DNA from: Spirochaetia bacterium
GTDB lineage: Bacteria > Spirochaetota > UBA4802 > UBA5550
Assembly: GCA_031289575.1 (NCBI GenBank)
Contig: JAITPE010000199.1
Span: forward strand, 1 to 8,266
Reading direction: 5' to 3'
Length of the DNA: 8,266 nucleotides
The notes below the pieces were generated by a model. That model saw only the letters and a program-made list of their open reading frames with translations, was not told the DNA's origin and made no database searches. How positions within the stretch are numbered: the stretch's first letter is position 1; each line of letters starts with the position of its first letter. Of the stretch, positions 1-6,083 are shown piece after piece. The position numbers and the translations under genes are program-made.

Positions 1-370
1 CAGCATATATTTCTTCGCCCGGCACATTATACTTAAGAATTTTATCTCTGTGAGAAAAACCCATAGGAATAACATTCTTGATTATTTTATCAATTTCTTC
101 GACCGAATGTTTTAGTTCTGGAAGTTTAACACAGCTGATTCCACAACCTATATCCACTCCGACATGATTTGGATTAATTCGATTAGTTAAAGGCATTGTA
201 AAACCTATAACTATATCTGCGCCTGCATGAGTATCCGGCATTATACGAACCGGAACATTTTTAGATACTTCATCATTGAGTATCTCGTAAATCATAGATA
301 ATGCTTCTTGCTCAATATCATCAATAAAGATTTTACAATCTTTATTGTATTTTCCCTTTAATTCAATCAT
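1..370 (-). CDS. rtcB: RtcB-family RNA ligase, N-terminal part (cut by window edge)
   Basis: Partial gene reading leftward off the window: 123 complete codons from ATG at 370. RtcB is the GTP- and metal-dependent ligase that joins RNA ends carrying 3'-phosphate or 2',3'-cyclic phosphate to 5'-OH, in tRNA splicing or RNA repair in the cytoplasm. The translation shows the family signatures RIMPDTHAG (residues 42-50) and NHVGVDIGCG (68-77); Asp73 and Cys76 fall where the first metal-binding Asp and Cys of RtcB lie. The histidine that accepts GMP is beyond the edge. The start lies 11 bases after the xdhC-like stop, with a purine-rich GGAAAAG directly before it, so ribosome binding looks weak. Base composition is about 33% G+C by count, much lower than the next gene (about 51% over 421-600), with many ATA, TTA and AAT codons; this hints at separate ancestry. 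The subgroup (short bacterial RtcB2/RtcB3-like rather than E. coli type) is a guess. Confidence 0.9.
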   Translation of the reverse strand, partial: MIELKGKYNKDCKIFIDDIEQEALSMIYEILNDEVSKNVPVRIMPDTHAGADIVIGFTMPLTNRINPNHVGVDIGCGISCVKLPELKHSVEEIDKIIKNVIPMGFSHRDKILKYNVPGEEIYA

Positions 371-381
371 CTTTTCCGGTA

Positions 382-1422
382 TTATTTTGAAAGTTCCGCC
401 CGCACCTTAATAATCTCGGCGGCGATACTCACAGCGATTTCCTCCGGCGAGTCGGCGTCTATGGACAGACCTATTGGATTATAAACGCGGTCAAAATCGG
501 CCTGAGAAAAGCCGTTTTCCACAAGATTCTGGAAAACGCCTCTTCTCTTCCGCTTGCTGCCTATCATGCCGATATAACCCGCGTTGGTTTTCAGCGCAAG
601 CGCGAGCACAAGCTGGTCATTGACATGCCCTCTTGTAACAATAATTATATAGCTGTAGCGGTCTATTGAAATATTGTCAAAACTCTCCTCAAAAGGCGTT
701 ACAATTACATCGTCGGTTTCGGGAAATCTTTCTCTGTTGGCAAACTGAGGCCTGTCGTCCATGACTGTTACATGAAAATCCACAAACTTAAGAATAGCCG
801 CCGTCTTTTGCCCCACATGGCCGGCCCCGAAAATATAGGCTCGGTGGTGAATATTTGCCGACTCCACAATGTAGCGCCTGCGGCTTTCCGTTTCCACAAC
901 CTTGTACCTTACATCGGACTCAAAGGCAAGCCGCCTTAATTCATCCGCGGAACCTATTGCCGAGCCGATCATTTCACCGCCGGCCATGAATATGCACTGT
1001 TTTCTAAGCGCCGCCTCTTCTTCGGTATCATGAATAAAGGTTACCAAGAAGGCGGCTTCCTTTTTTCCGGCGGCAAGGTACTCAAAGATTTCCTTATTCA
1101 CCGCGTCCGATGAATCTATAAAATCAACCAACACCTCAAGGTCGCCGCCGCATATCATATCTATGCCGGAGAGTTCGGTTTTGTTAAGATGCAGTTCTTT
1201 GAGTTCGGCCTTTTTGTTCTTTATTGTGTTGCCGGCCTTCTCCATGACCTCGGCTTCCATAACGCCGCCGCCTATAGTCCCGGCTATGCTGCCGTCCTTG
1301 CGTACAATCATTTTCGCTCCCGGCCCCCTGGGAGCGGAACCGTCAATAGTTATGACTGTTGCGAGAGCAAAATCTTCTTTATTGTTTATAAGCCTTAAGG
1401 CTTCAGTATAAATGGTTTCCAT
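382..1422 (-). CDS. XdhC/CoxI family protein (molybdenum hydroxylase maturation type)
   Basis: A 346-residue cytoplasmic protein with both halves of the XdhC/CoxI family. The N-terminal XdhC_CoxI domain has GSAPRGPGAKM (residues 28-38), GTIGGGVMEAE (48-58) and a conserved Cys91 in MICGGDLEV. The C-terminal Rossmann domain has FGAGHVGQ (198-205; GxGxxG at 199-204), an acidic VMDDRP at the end of the second strand (220-225), TRGH (263-266), GMIGSKRKR (285-293) and the closing YNPIGLSIDADSPEEIAVSIAAEI (314-337). In characterised relatives XdhC binds molybdenum cofactor, helps its sulfuration and hands it to xanthine dehydrogenase or CO dehydrogenase. No molybdenum hydroxylase gene is in the window, so the client is unknown and an unrelated role cannot be excluded. 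The start is fixed by AAGGAG (1428-1433) five bases before the ATG. It follows serA by 40 bases and is 11 bases ahead of rtcB. Confidence 0.9.
   Translation of the reverse strand: METIYTEALRLINNKEDFALATVITIDGSAPRGPGAKMIVRKDGSIAGTIGGGVMEAEVMEKAGNTIKNKKAELKELHLNKTELSGIDMICGGDLEVLVDFIDSSDAVNKEIFEYLAAGKKEAAFLVTFIHDTEEEAALRKQCIFMAGGEMIGSAIGSADELRRLAFESDVRYKVVETESRRRYIVESANIHHRAYIFGAGHVGQKTAAILKFVDFHVTVMDDRPQFANRERFPETDDVIVTPFEESFDNISIDRYSYIIIVTRGHVNDQLVLALALKTNAGYIGMIGSKRKRRGVFQNLVENGFSQADFDRVYNPIGLSIDADSPEEIAVSIAAEIIKVRAELSK
504..547. repeat. long near-perfect inverted repeat inside the XdhC-family gene
   Basis: Arms 504-521 and 530-547 pair at 16 of 18 positions around the 8-base loop 522-529. 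The inner nine pairs (CGTTTTCCA with TGGAAAACG) are perfect. In the mRNA the A/C mismatch (509/542) becomes a U-G pair, so 17 of 18 can pair. It lies in codons for residues about 292-307 (RRGVFQNLVENGFSQA). Confidence 0.8.
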
Positions 1423-1427
1423 TATTA

Positions 1428-1433
1428 CTCCTT
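1428..1433 (-). promoter_or_regulatory. ribosome binding site of the XdhC-family gene
   Basis: AAGGAG on the minus strand, five bases before the ATG ending at 1422. It supports that start and shows the gene has its own translation signal despite the 40-base gap to serA. Confidence 0.75.
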
Positions 1434-1462
1434 GTTATAAGATACCCACTCGTCTCCGCTTT

Positions 1463-3067
1463 TTACATATCCACAACTACTATATCCTGAATCTCATCAA
1501 ACTCCTTGAGCCTGTCTAAAAGCTCGCCCGGAACATTGTTGTCTACCCGGAGAATCATAATCGAGCTGCCCTTGGAGTCCGAGTCCGAAACTATCATTCT
1601 TGATATGTTCACATTATATTCGGCAAGTTTTATGCCTACCTTGCCTATGACTCCCGGCACATTTTTGTGCGGAGCGTAGAGAAATTTTCCATGAGGATCA
1701 AGGTCAAGCCTGTAATCATTGATATTTACAATGCGCGGATATATTCTGTCAAAAACCGTTCCGCTTATTTCAAAAATACTTCCGCCGTCTTCGTAAACCT
1801 TAAGCGTAATCATATTCTTGTAGTCCTTCTGGCCCACCTCAAGGTCTTCCACAACTTCAATTCCCTTTTGTTCGGCTATAAGTCCTGCGTTTACAAAATT
1901 GACTGTTTCGGGAACGCTTCTTTCAAGAATTCCCTTCAAAGCCATAAGAGAGAGAATTTTAAGATCACCGCCGTTTTCAATTTCATTTCCCGAAAATTTA
2001 ATTTCTATTTTTCTAACTCCGTGCTTGCTCAACTGAGAATAGAAATGACCCATTTTGCCCGAAAGCTCAATAAACGCGCTGAGTTTTTTAAAGGACGTGT
2101 CGGATATTGATGGAATATTAATAGCGTTCTTAACCATCTCTCCTCTAAGGCCGGCCAAAACCTCATTGGCAACTTCAACGCCCACACGGAGAGAAGCCTC
2201 GCTGGTTGATGCGCCCAGATGAGGCGTTCCTGTAACATTGTCAAATTTATAGAGCCCGTGTCCGCTCTGCGGCTCGTTCATCCATACATCAATGCCAAGC
2301 GAGGCAATCTTTCCGCTTTCTAAGCCGCGCACAAGGGCATCCTCATTGTAGAGCCCGCCTCTGGCTACGTTTAGAAGGTGCACTCCGTTTTTCATAATTG
2401 AAATTTCCCTGTCATTGACCATGTCTATGGTCTCTTTGGTTCTCGGCGTGTGGATTGTTATGATATCGGCCTGTTTAAAAAAGTCATCGAGCACAGTTAT
2501 TTTCTCCGCCCCGTACTTCTCGAACCTTGAGTCGGCTATATAGGGATCATAGGCGATTATTTTTCCGGGCGCAAAGCCCTTGAGCCTTTCGGCTACAAGG
2601 CCGCCGATTCTTCCAAGCCCTATGATTCCTATTACCTTATCCATAAGCTCGCTTCCGTGAAAGCGCTTTCTGTCCCACTGCCCTGACTTAATGAATCCGC
2701 TCGCCCACGCCACATTGCGGCAGCTCGCGAGCATAAGCGCTATTGTGTGCTCCGCCGCCGAAACAATATTCGATTCGGGCGTATTTGCAACAATAATGCC
2801 CTTTTGGGTGGCGGCGTTTATGTCGACATTGTCTAATCCGGAACCTCCGCGGCCGACAATTTTTAAATTGACGGCCGCGTTCAAAAACTCTTCGTCAATA
2901 ATCGTTTCGCTTCTTATGATAATAGCGCTGTATTCCGTAATTATTTTAAGAAGCTCATCCTTGGAGAGCTTGTACTTTACGTCAACCGTGCAGCTTTTTC
3001 TAAGAAAAGATACGGCCTCATCGTCCATAAGCTCAGTGATAAGAATCTTCATATTTTTTAATTCCAT
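1463..3067 (-). CDS. serA: D-3-phosphoglycerate dehydrogenase, long form with ACT domain
   Basis: A 534-residue cytoplasmic enzyme that oxidises 3-phosphoglycerate to 3-phosphohydroxypyruvate with NAD, the first step of serine synthesis. The substrate domain is split around the nucleotide-binding domain: GRGGSGLDNVD (72-82) and NTPESN (95-100), then the NAD fold with GIIGLGRIGG (147-156) and YDPY (173-176). Catalytic residues are Arg236 (NVARGG), Glu265 (MNEP) and His283 (TPHLGAS). An intervening (ASB) domain of about residues 320-455 follows, and a C-terminal ACT domain of about 462-534 starts at NVPGVIGKVG. This is the usual length of the long bacterial form, in which serine can bind the ACT domain and inhibit; serine sensitivity is inferred. 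The start at 3067 is chosen over an in-frame ATG five codons later because AGGAGG lies eight bases upstream. It sits 36 bases after the siroheme synthase gene, an unexpected neighbour. Confidence 0.95.
   Translation of the reverse strand: MELKNMKILITELMDDEAVSFLRKSCTVDVKYKLSKDELLKIITEYSAIIIRSETIIDEEFLNAAVNLKIVGRGGSGLDNVDINAATQKGIIVANTPESNIVSAAEHTIALMLASCRNVAWASGFIKSGQWDRKRFHGSELMDKVIGIIGLGRIGGLVAERLKGFAPGKIIAYDPYIADSRFEKYGAEKITVLDDFFKQADIITIHTPRTKETIDMVNDREISIMKNGVHLLNVARGGLYNEDALVRGLESGKIASLGIDVWMNEPQSGHGLYKFDNVTGTPHLGASTSEASLRVGVEVANEVLAGLRGEMVKNAINIPSISDTSFKKLSAFIELSGKMGHFYSQLSKHGVRKIEIKFSGNEIENGGDLKILSLMALKGILERSVPETVNFVNAGLIAEQKGIEVVEDLEVGQKDYKNMITLKVYEDGGSIFEISGTVFDRIYPRIVNINDYRLDLDPHGKFLYAPHKNVPGVIGKVGIKLAEYNVNISRMIVSDSDSKGSSIMILRVDNNVPGELLDRLKEFDEIQDIVVVDM
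2848..2879. repeat. 32-base near-perfect palindrome inside serA
   Basis: Positions 2848-2855 pair with 2872-2879 (eight G/C pairs), then one A-A mismatch (2856/2871), then 2857-2862 with 2865-2870 (six pairs), leaving TT at the centre. It covers codons for residues 63-73, just before the GRGGSG motif. As RNA the innermost pairs would open to form a loop. Confidence 0.8.
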
Positions 3068-3075
3068 AAAAAAGT

Positions 3076-3081
3076 CCTCCT
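3076..3081 (-). promoter_or_regulatory. strong ribosome binding site of serA
   Basis: A full AGGAGG on the minus strand, eight bases before the ATG ending at 3067. It decides the start in favour of that ATG over the internal one ending at 3052. It is the best Shine-Dalgarno sequence in the window, so serA is probably translated independently of the genes before it. Confidence 0.85.
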
Positions 3082-3103
3082 GATAATAAAATGTTCGGCA
3101 GCG

Positions 3104-3757
3104 TTAATCAGAGATTATGAATTGAAGGAATTCCTTCACGCTGTCGTCATGTACCGCGGTAATAAGCGTATCCAGCATGGAGTCGCTGTTTGTGATTTTG
3201 TTCAAAAGGCGTCCCCTCTGGTAATAGTCTATGCCCTTGAAATCATCGTCATTTTTCAAAAGCTCCCTGAGCATCCTTAGCCCGATAAGCGAGTCCTCAA
3301 CACCGTTGGGGATATGTTCCTCTAACTCGCGGCGCATTCTCGCCGCAAACGCAGGAGAAGCGCCGCTTGTGGAAACCGCAAGTATTAAATCGCCTCTTCT
3401 GGTAAAAGATGGTACAAAAAACGAGCAGTTTGGAGGATCATCCACCGCGTTTATGAGAATATTGAGCCGCAGGGCATCCTCGAAAACAGCCTTGTTCGCC
3501 TCGGCGTCATCGGTTGCGGAAAAAACAAGCAGAGAATCAGCGATATCTCCTTTTTCATATTGGCGCTGCGTCAGTTCAAGGCGGTCTTCAAAAATTTCCT
3601 TCAGCACATTAAAATCCGCATGAAACTGCGGAGATACAACCTTCACATGGGCGCCGGAGTCCAGAAGATCCTGAACCTTCCGCAGAGCCACCTCGCCGGC
3701 GCCTATGACGGTCACCCTGCGGTTTTCGATATTTATCATAGCCGGGTATAGGATCAT
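3104..3757 (-). CDS. siroheme synthase, CysG N-terminal/Met8p type (precorrin-2 dehydrogenase)
   Basis: A 217-residue cytoplasmic protein matching the N-terminal module of CysG and yeast Met8p, without the methyltransferase half. It oxidises precorrin-2 to sirohydrochlorin with NAD, and in some members also inserts iron to give siroheme. Seen here: YPAMINIENRRVTVIGAGEV (4-23) with the nucleotide-binding GAGEVA, NAVDDPPNCSFFVPS (103-117), in which Asp106 aligns with the aspartate needed for both activities in CysG/Met8p, and VSTSGASPAFA (128-138), the region that holds the phosphorylated serine in Salmonella CysG. A helical dimerisation/C-terminal part follows (about 150-217). The start overlaps the ahbC stop as ATGA, with GGAGG ten bases before it, suggesting translational coupling. 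The product feeds AhbAB. Whether it chelates iron itself or relies on a separate chelatase cannot be told from sequence. Confidence 0.92.
   Translation of the reverse strand: MILYPAMINIENRRVTVIGAGEVALRKVQDLLDSGAHVKVVSPQFHADFNVLKEIFEDRLELTQRQYEKGDIADSLLVFSATDDAEANKAVFEDALRLNILINAVDDPPNCSFFVPSFTRRGDLILAVSTSGASPAFAARMRRELEEHIPNGVEDSLIGLRMLRELLKNDDDFKGIDYYQRGRLLNKITNSDSMLDTLITAVHDDSVKEFLQFIISD
3123..3138. repeat. 16-base perfect palindrome near the end of the siroheme synthase gene
   Basis: TGAAGGAATTCCTTCA is its own reverse complement. It spans codons of VKEFLQ near the C-terminus, 18 bases before the stop codon. It has no T-run after it, so it is not a terminator. Confidence 0.75.
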
Positions 3758-5025
3758 GCCAAGAGTTCCTCCGGCTGCCTAAAGTCCTCGCCCGCCGACG
3801 CCAGCTCGGCCTTCATATCACCGGTAAGGCCTATTTCTTCATCGGACAAATAGCACTGCGGGTCGGGCGCCCAGGGATCGTTGTATATCCTGTAGGCTCT
3901 GACCCGCATGGCTCCTGTGCACATTGCTCTGTACCCGCAAAGACGGCAGCGCCCCTTTACAAAATCGGCCTTATGCTTTAGGCCTTTCATTATGGGATCG
4001 CTTTCATCCATCCATATGCTGCCGAAATCACGCTCGCGTACATTGCCGAAGCTGTAATCCTGCCAAAACTGATCAGGATGCACATTGCCGAAAAAATCAA
4101 TATTGCCTATGCCCACGCCGGTACTATGCGCGCCTCCGCCGTTCCATTCAAGAAGACGGCGTATTTCGGCGGCGCGCCCGGGGTTTGTTTCAAGCAGTTT
4201 CAGGTAGAGATATATGCCGTCAACATGATTATCAACCGTAAGAATATTGATGTCGAGCCCGCGGTCAAAAAAATCATCGGTCCTTTTAATAATTATATCC
4301 ATTGCCTTTCTTGACTCGCTGTAAGTAAGATCATCTTTATAGATGTCATGCCCGCGCCCCGAATAAACCAGATGATAAAAGCAGGCGCGGTTGATACCCT
4401 CGTGTTCAATAAAATCAAAAATTCTTTCCAAGTCAAGATAATTTCGCTTTGTGAGGGTAAGGCGCAGGCCGACCCGCTGGCCGGCGCCGGCGCAATTGTT
4501 GAATCCATCCATCGCTTTTTTGAAAGCGCCCGGCACGCCGCGGAAATGGTCATTGACATCCTCCATTCCGTCAAGGCTTATACCGACATACACAACGCCG
4601 GCATTTTTTATATCGCGCGCCTTATCCTTGGTGATCAGCGTGCCGTTTGTGGAGATTACCGGACGTACCTCTTTTTTTGCGGCGTGCTCCAGCAGGGCGA
4701 AAAGGTCGTTCCGCATCAGCGGTTCGCCGCCGGAGAAAAGCAGCGATGGAATTTTAAAACCGGACAGGGAGTCGATGAGTTTTTTGCCTTCATCTGTTGT
4801 AAGTTCTCCGTCGTACTTTTTGTTTTCGGAATCGGTGTAACAATGAACGCATTTGAGATTGCATGTGCGCGTTGTGCTCCACACAACAATGGGATGCCTC
4901 TCCGCGGCCGAGCCCGGCGCGGCGTGCGGAGCGTTACCGTGTGAATCGGCATGAGCCTTTGTTCCATAGCGCAGCCCGTCGCCGGTTGAGCTGCCGGCAC
5001 AGTATATTTTTCCTACATCAATCAT
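3754..5025 (-). CDS. ahbC: AhbC, radical-SAM 12,18-didecarboxysiroheme deacetylase
   Basis: A 423-residue radical-SAM protein of the AhbC/NirJ group. AhbC removes the acetate side chains of 12,18-didecarboxysiroheme to give Fe-coproporphyrin III. The SAM-cluster cysteines are Cys55, Cys59 and Cys62 in CNLKCVHC, and the SAM-binding GGEP is at 99-102. A second iron-sulfur site is indicated by Cys360, Cys363, Cys369 and Cys391 (CX2CX5CX21C), as in NirJ/AhbC. The opening MIDVGKIYC with LRYG (18-21) resembles the family's own N-terminus as I recall it and supports this start. The stretch at residues 21-45 is rich in His, Ala and Gly and looks like a loose linker. The gene overlaps the end of ahbAB by eight bases; AAGGA lies eight bases before the ATG. 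NirJ of heme d1 synthesis is the close alternative, but AhbD next door and the absence of nirS or nirF argue for heme b. Confidence 0.9.
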   Translation of the reverse strand: MIDVGKIYCAGSSTGDGLRYGTKAHADSHGNAPHAAPGSAAERHPIVVWSTTRTCNLKCVHCYTDSENKKYDGELTTDEGKKLIDSLSGFKIPSLLFSGGEPLMRNDLFALLEHAAKKEVRPVISTNGTLITKDKARDIKNAGVVYVGISLDGMEDVNDHFRGVPGAFKKAMDGFNNCAGAGQRVGLRLTLTKRNYLDLERIFDFIEHEGINRACFYHLVYSGRGHDIYKDDLTYSESRKAMDIIIKRTDDFFDRGLDINILTVDNHVDGIYLYLKLLETNPGRAAEIRRLLEWNGGGAHSTGVGIGNIDFFGNVHPDQFWQDYSFGNVRERDFGSIWMDESDPIMKGLKHKADFVKGRCRLCGYRAMCTGAMRVRAYRIYNDPWAPDPQCYLSDEEIGLTGDMKAELASAGEDFRQPEELLA

Positions 5026-6037
5026 AATTCTTTTCCTTCCATTTTTGGAAATCGGGCGAGAAATACATCACCCTTTGCTTTTTAAATTCCCGCAAAGAGT
5101 GCAGCACAAGTTTATCTGCGAGAGCGGAGCGTTCCGAAAGGCCGTTGATTATCTCATTTAATTCATTTTCGTTTTTTGCGTGTACCATAGCAAAAAGCGG
5201 ATACTCCCACTGCCCAGGGTGCAGGGTCCTTATGTACAAATGGGTTACGGCCTCGCTTTCGATAAAGGGTTTAAGCGAGTCTTCGCTGTCATTGAATTTC
5301 CACGCGGTCATGGCATTATGGCTGTAGCCCGCCTTTTGGTGGCGCAGCACAGCGCAATAACGGCGCATGATTTTATTCTCCTCAAGCTGGGCCGCGCTCT
5401 CAATGAGTTCATCCTCAGAGAGTTCTGTTTCGGCCGCGAGTTCCCGAAATGGCCTTTCCGTAAGCGGCATGTCTTTTTGGAGCAGCAGCACAGAGAGTTT
5501 ATCCTGCTCTGTAAGAGTGTATTTCTGCGGCGCGGCTCCCAAAGCGCGCTCATTGTGTTTTTTGTCCGGCACGGCCCCGCCCAGATTAAGCCTGAATCCT
5601 ATTTTAATAAGCCTTTCGTTTTTCATTATAAGGTGAGAGCGCGCGAGCGAACGCGACGCGAGAATTTGAACGCTGCGCTTCAAATTCTCGCTGTTGTCCT
5701 CGGCGATTGTAAACCATATATTGTATTTATGACTGCGCAAATAGTTATGGCTTACGCCGGGATGCTTATTTATGGCCGAGGCCGCCCTCTCTATATCTTT
5801 CTCGGGAACTTCAAACGCTGCCAAGGTCAGGGCATAGCCAAGGCTTTCGCCGTTGAAAATGCCCGCGATGTTTCTTATAACGCCGTCTTCTTTAAGGCCG
5901 CGGACGGTTTCAATGATGTTATTTTCGGGAATGCCGAGTTCTTTTTCAAGCACAAGAAAGGGGCGCCGGACAAAAGGCAGGGGTGATTGAACGGCATTGA
6001 GAATTTTTTCTTGGTGCGGCGTAAAGGCGGATGTCAT
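5018..6037 (-). CDS. ahbAB: fused AhbA-AhbB siroheme decarboxylase
   Basis: A 339-residue protein formed of two Lrp/AsnC-like halves that normally are separate subunits, AhbA and AhbB (NirD/L/G/H relatives). Together they decarboxylate the acetates at C12 and C18 of siroheme to give 12,18-didecarboxysiroheme. The first half (about 1-151) has a winged-helix start with RRPFLVLEKELGI (24-36) and GVIRNIAGIF (52-61), then VSHNYLR (95-101) and YNIWFT (105-110). The second (about 173-339) repeats this plan: RPFRELAAETELS (195-207), MRRYCAVLRHQKAGY (224-238), VTHLYIR (264-270) and YPLFAMVHA (279-287). The His and Arg of these motifs correspond to conserved residues near the substrate pocket. Residues 152-172 form a Pro/Ala/Gly/Lys-rich linker. 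There is no frameshift or internal stop at the junction. Start: GGAG (6044-6047) six bases before the ATG; it follows ahbD by 46 bases. Fused NirDL proteins are known in denitrifiers, so the fusion alone does not exclude heme d1 work. Confidence 0.92.
   Translation of the reverse strand: MTSAFTPHQEKILNAVQSPLPFVRRPFLVLEKELGIPENNIIETVRGLKEDGVIRNIAGIFNGESLGYALTLAAFEVPEKDIERAASAINKHPGVSHNYLRSHKYNIWFTIAEDNSENLKRSVQILASRSLARSHLIMKNERLIKIGFRLNLGGAVPDKKHNERALGAAPQKYTLTEQDKLSVLLLQKDMPLTERPFRELAAETELSEDELIESAAQLEENKIMRRYCAVLRHQKAGYSHNAMTAWKFNDSEDSLKPFIESEAVTHLYIRTLHPGQWEYPLFAMVHAKNENELNEIINGLSERSALADKLVLHSLREFKKQRVMYFSPDFQKWKEKNYD
5658..5691. repeat. 13-bp perfect inverted repeat with 8-base loop inside ahbAB
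   Basis: GCGAGAATTTGAA (5658-5670) is exactly reverse-complementary to 5679-5691, separated by CGCTGCGC. It lies in codons of about residues 116-128 in the AhbA half (SENLKRSVQILAS). No stop or frame change is caused, and the region has the length expected for the family. Confidence 0.85.
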
Positions 6038-6043
6038 CTCTGT

Positions 6044-6047
6044 CTCC
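6044..6047 (-). promoter_or_regulatory. ribosome binding site of ahbAB
   Basis: GGAG six bases before the ATG ending at 6037, inside the 46-base gap after ahbD. It supports the chosen start and shows that ahbAB can be translated independently of ahbD. The rest of that gap is A-rich and contains no terminator-like hairpin. Confidence 0.65.
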
Positions 6048-6083
6048 GGATGTTATTTCTTCTGCGGAATTTTCTTTTTTACT

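Noticed and set aside
2578..2600. Stem with GAAA tetraloop in the serA message
   Set aside because: Nine pairs with a bulge and a stable loop type, but within chance for this length and no regulatory context.
3742..3774. Possible hairpin (AGCCGG with CCGGCT) enclosing the ribosome site and start of the siroheme synthase gene
   Set aside because: Only six pairs with a loop of about 25 bases. Such stems are expected by chance many times in this window, and the GGAGG would be mostly unpaired.
4480..4491. 12-base palindrome GCCGGCGCCGGC in ahbC
   Set aside because: It comes from adjacent Ala and Gly codons; similar GGCGCC cores recur at several places in the window for the same reason.
5180..5986. 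Long plus-strand open frame (268 codons) opposite ahbAB
   Set aside because: It has no recognisable motifs and lies wholly against a gene with clear family signatures; it is a shadow of that gene's codon pattern. The same holds for the other plus-strand frames.
3754..6037. Heme d1 (NirJ/NirDL) pathway instead of heme b
   Set aside because: AhbD with its full set of auxiliary-cluster cysteines sits beside these genes, and no nirS, nirF, nirN or nirE is seen. It cannot be fully excluded without the rest of the genome.
6038..6083. Gap between ahbD and ahbAB as a terminator or promoter
   Set aside because: Forty-six bases, A-rich on the coding strand; no stem followed by T-run and no clear -35/-10 pair. 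Only the GGAG ribosome site is supported.
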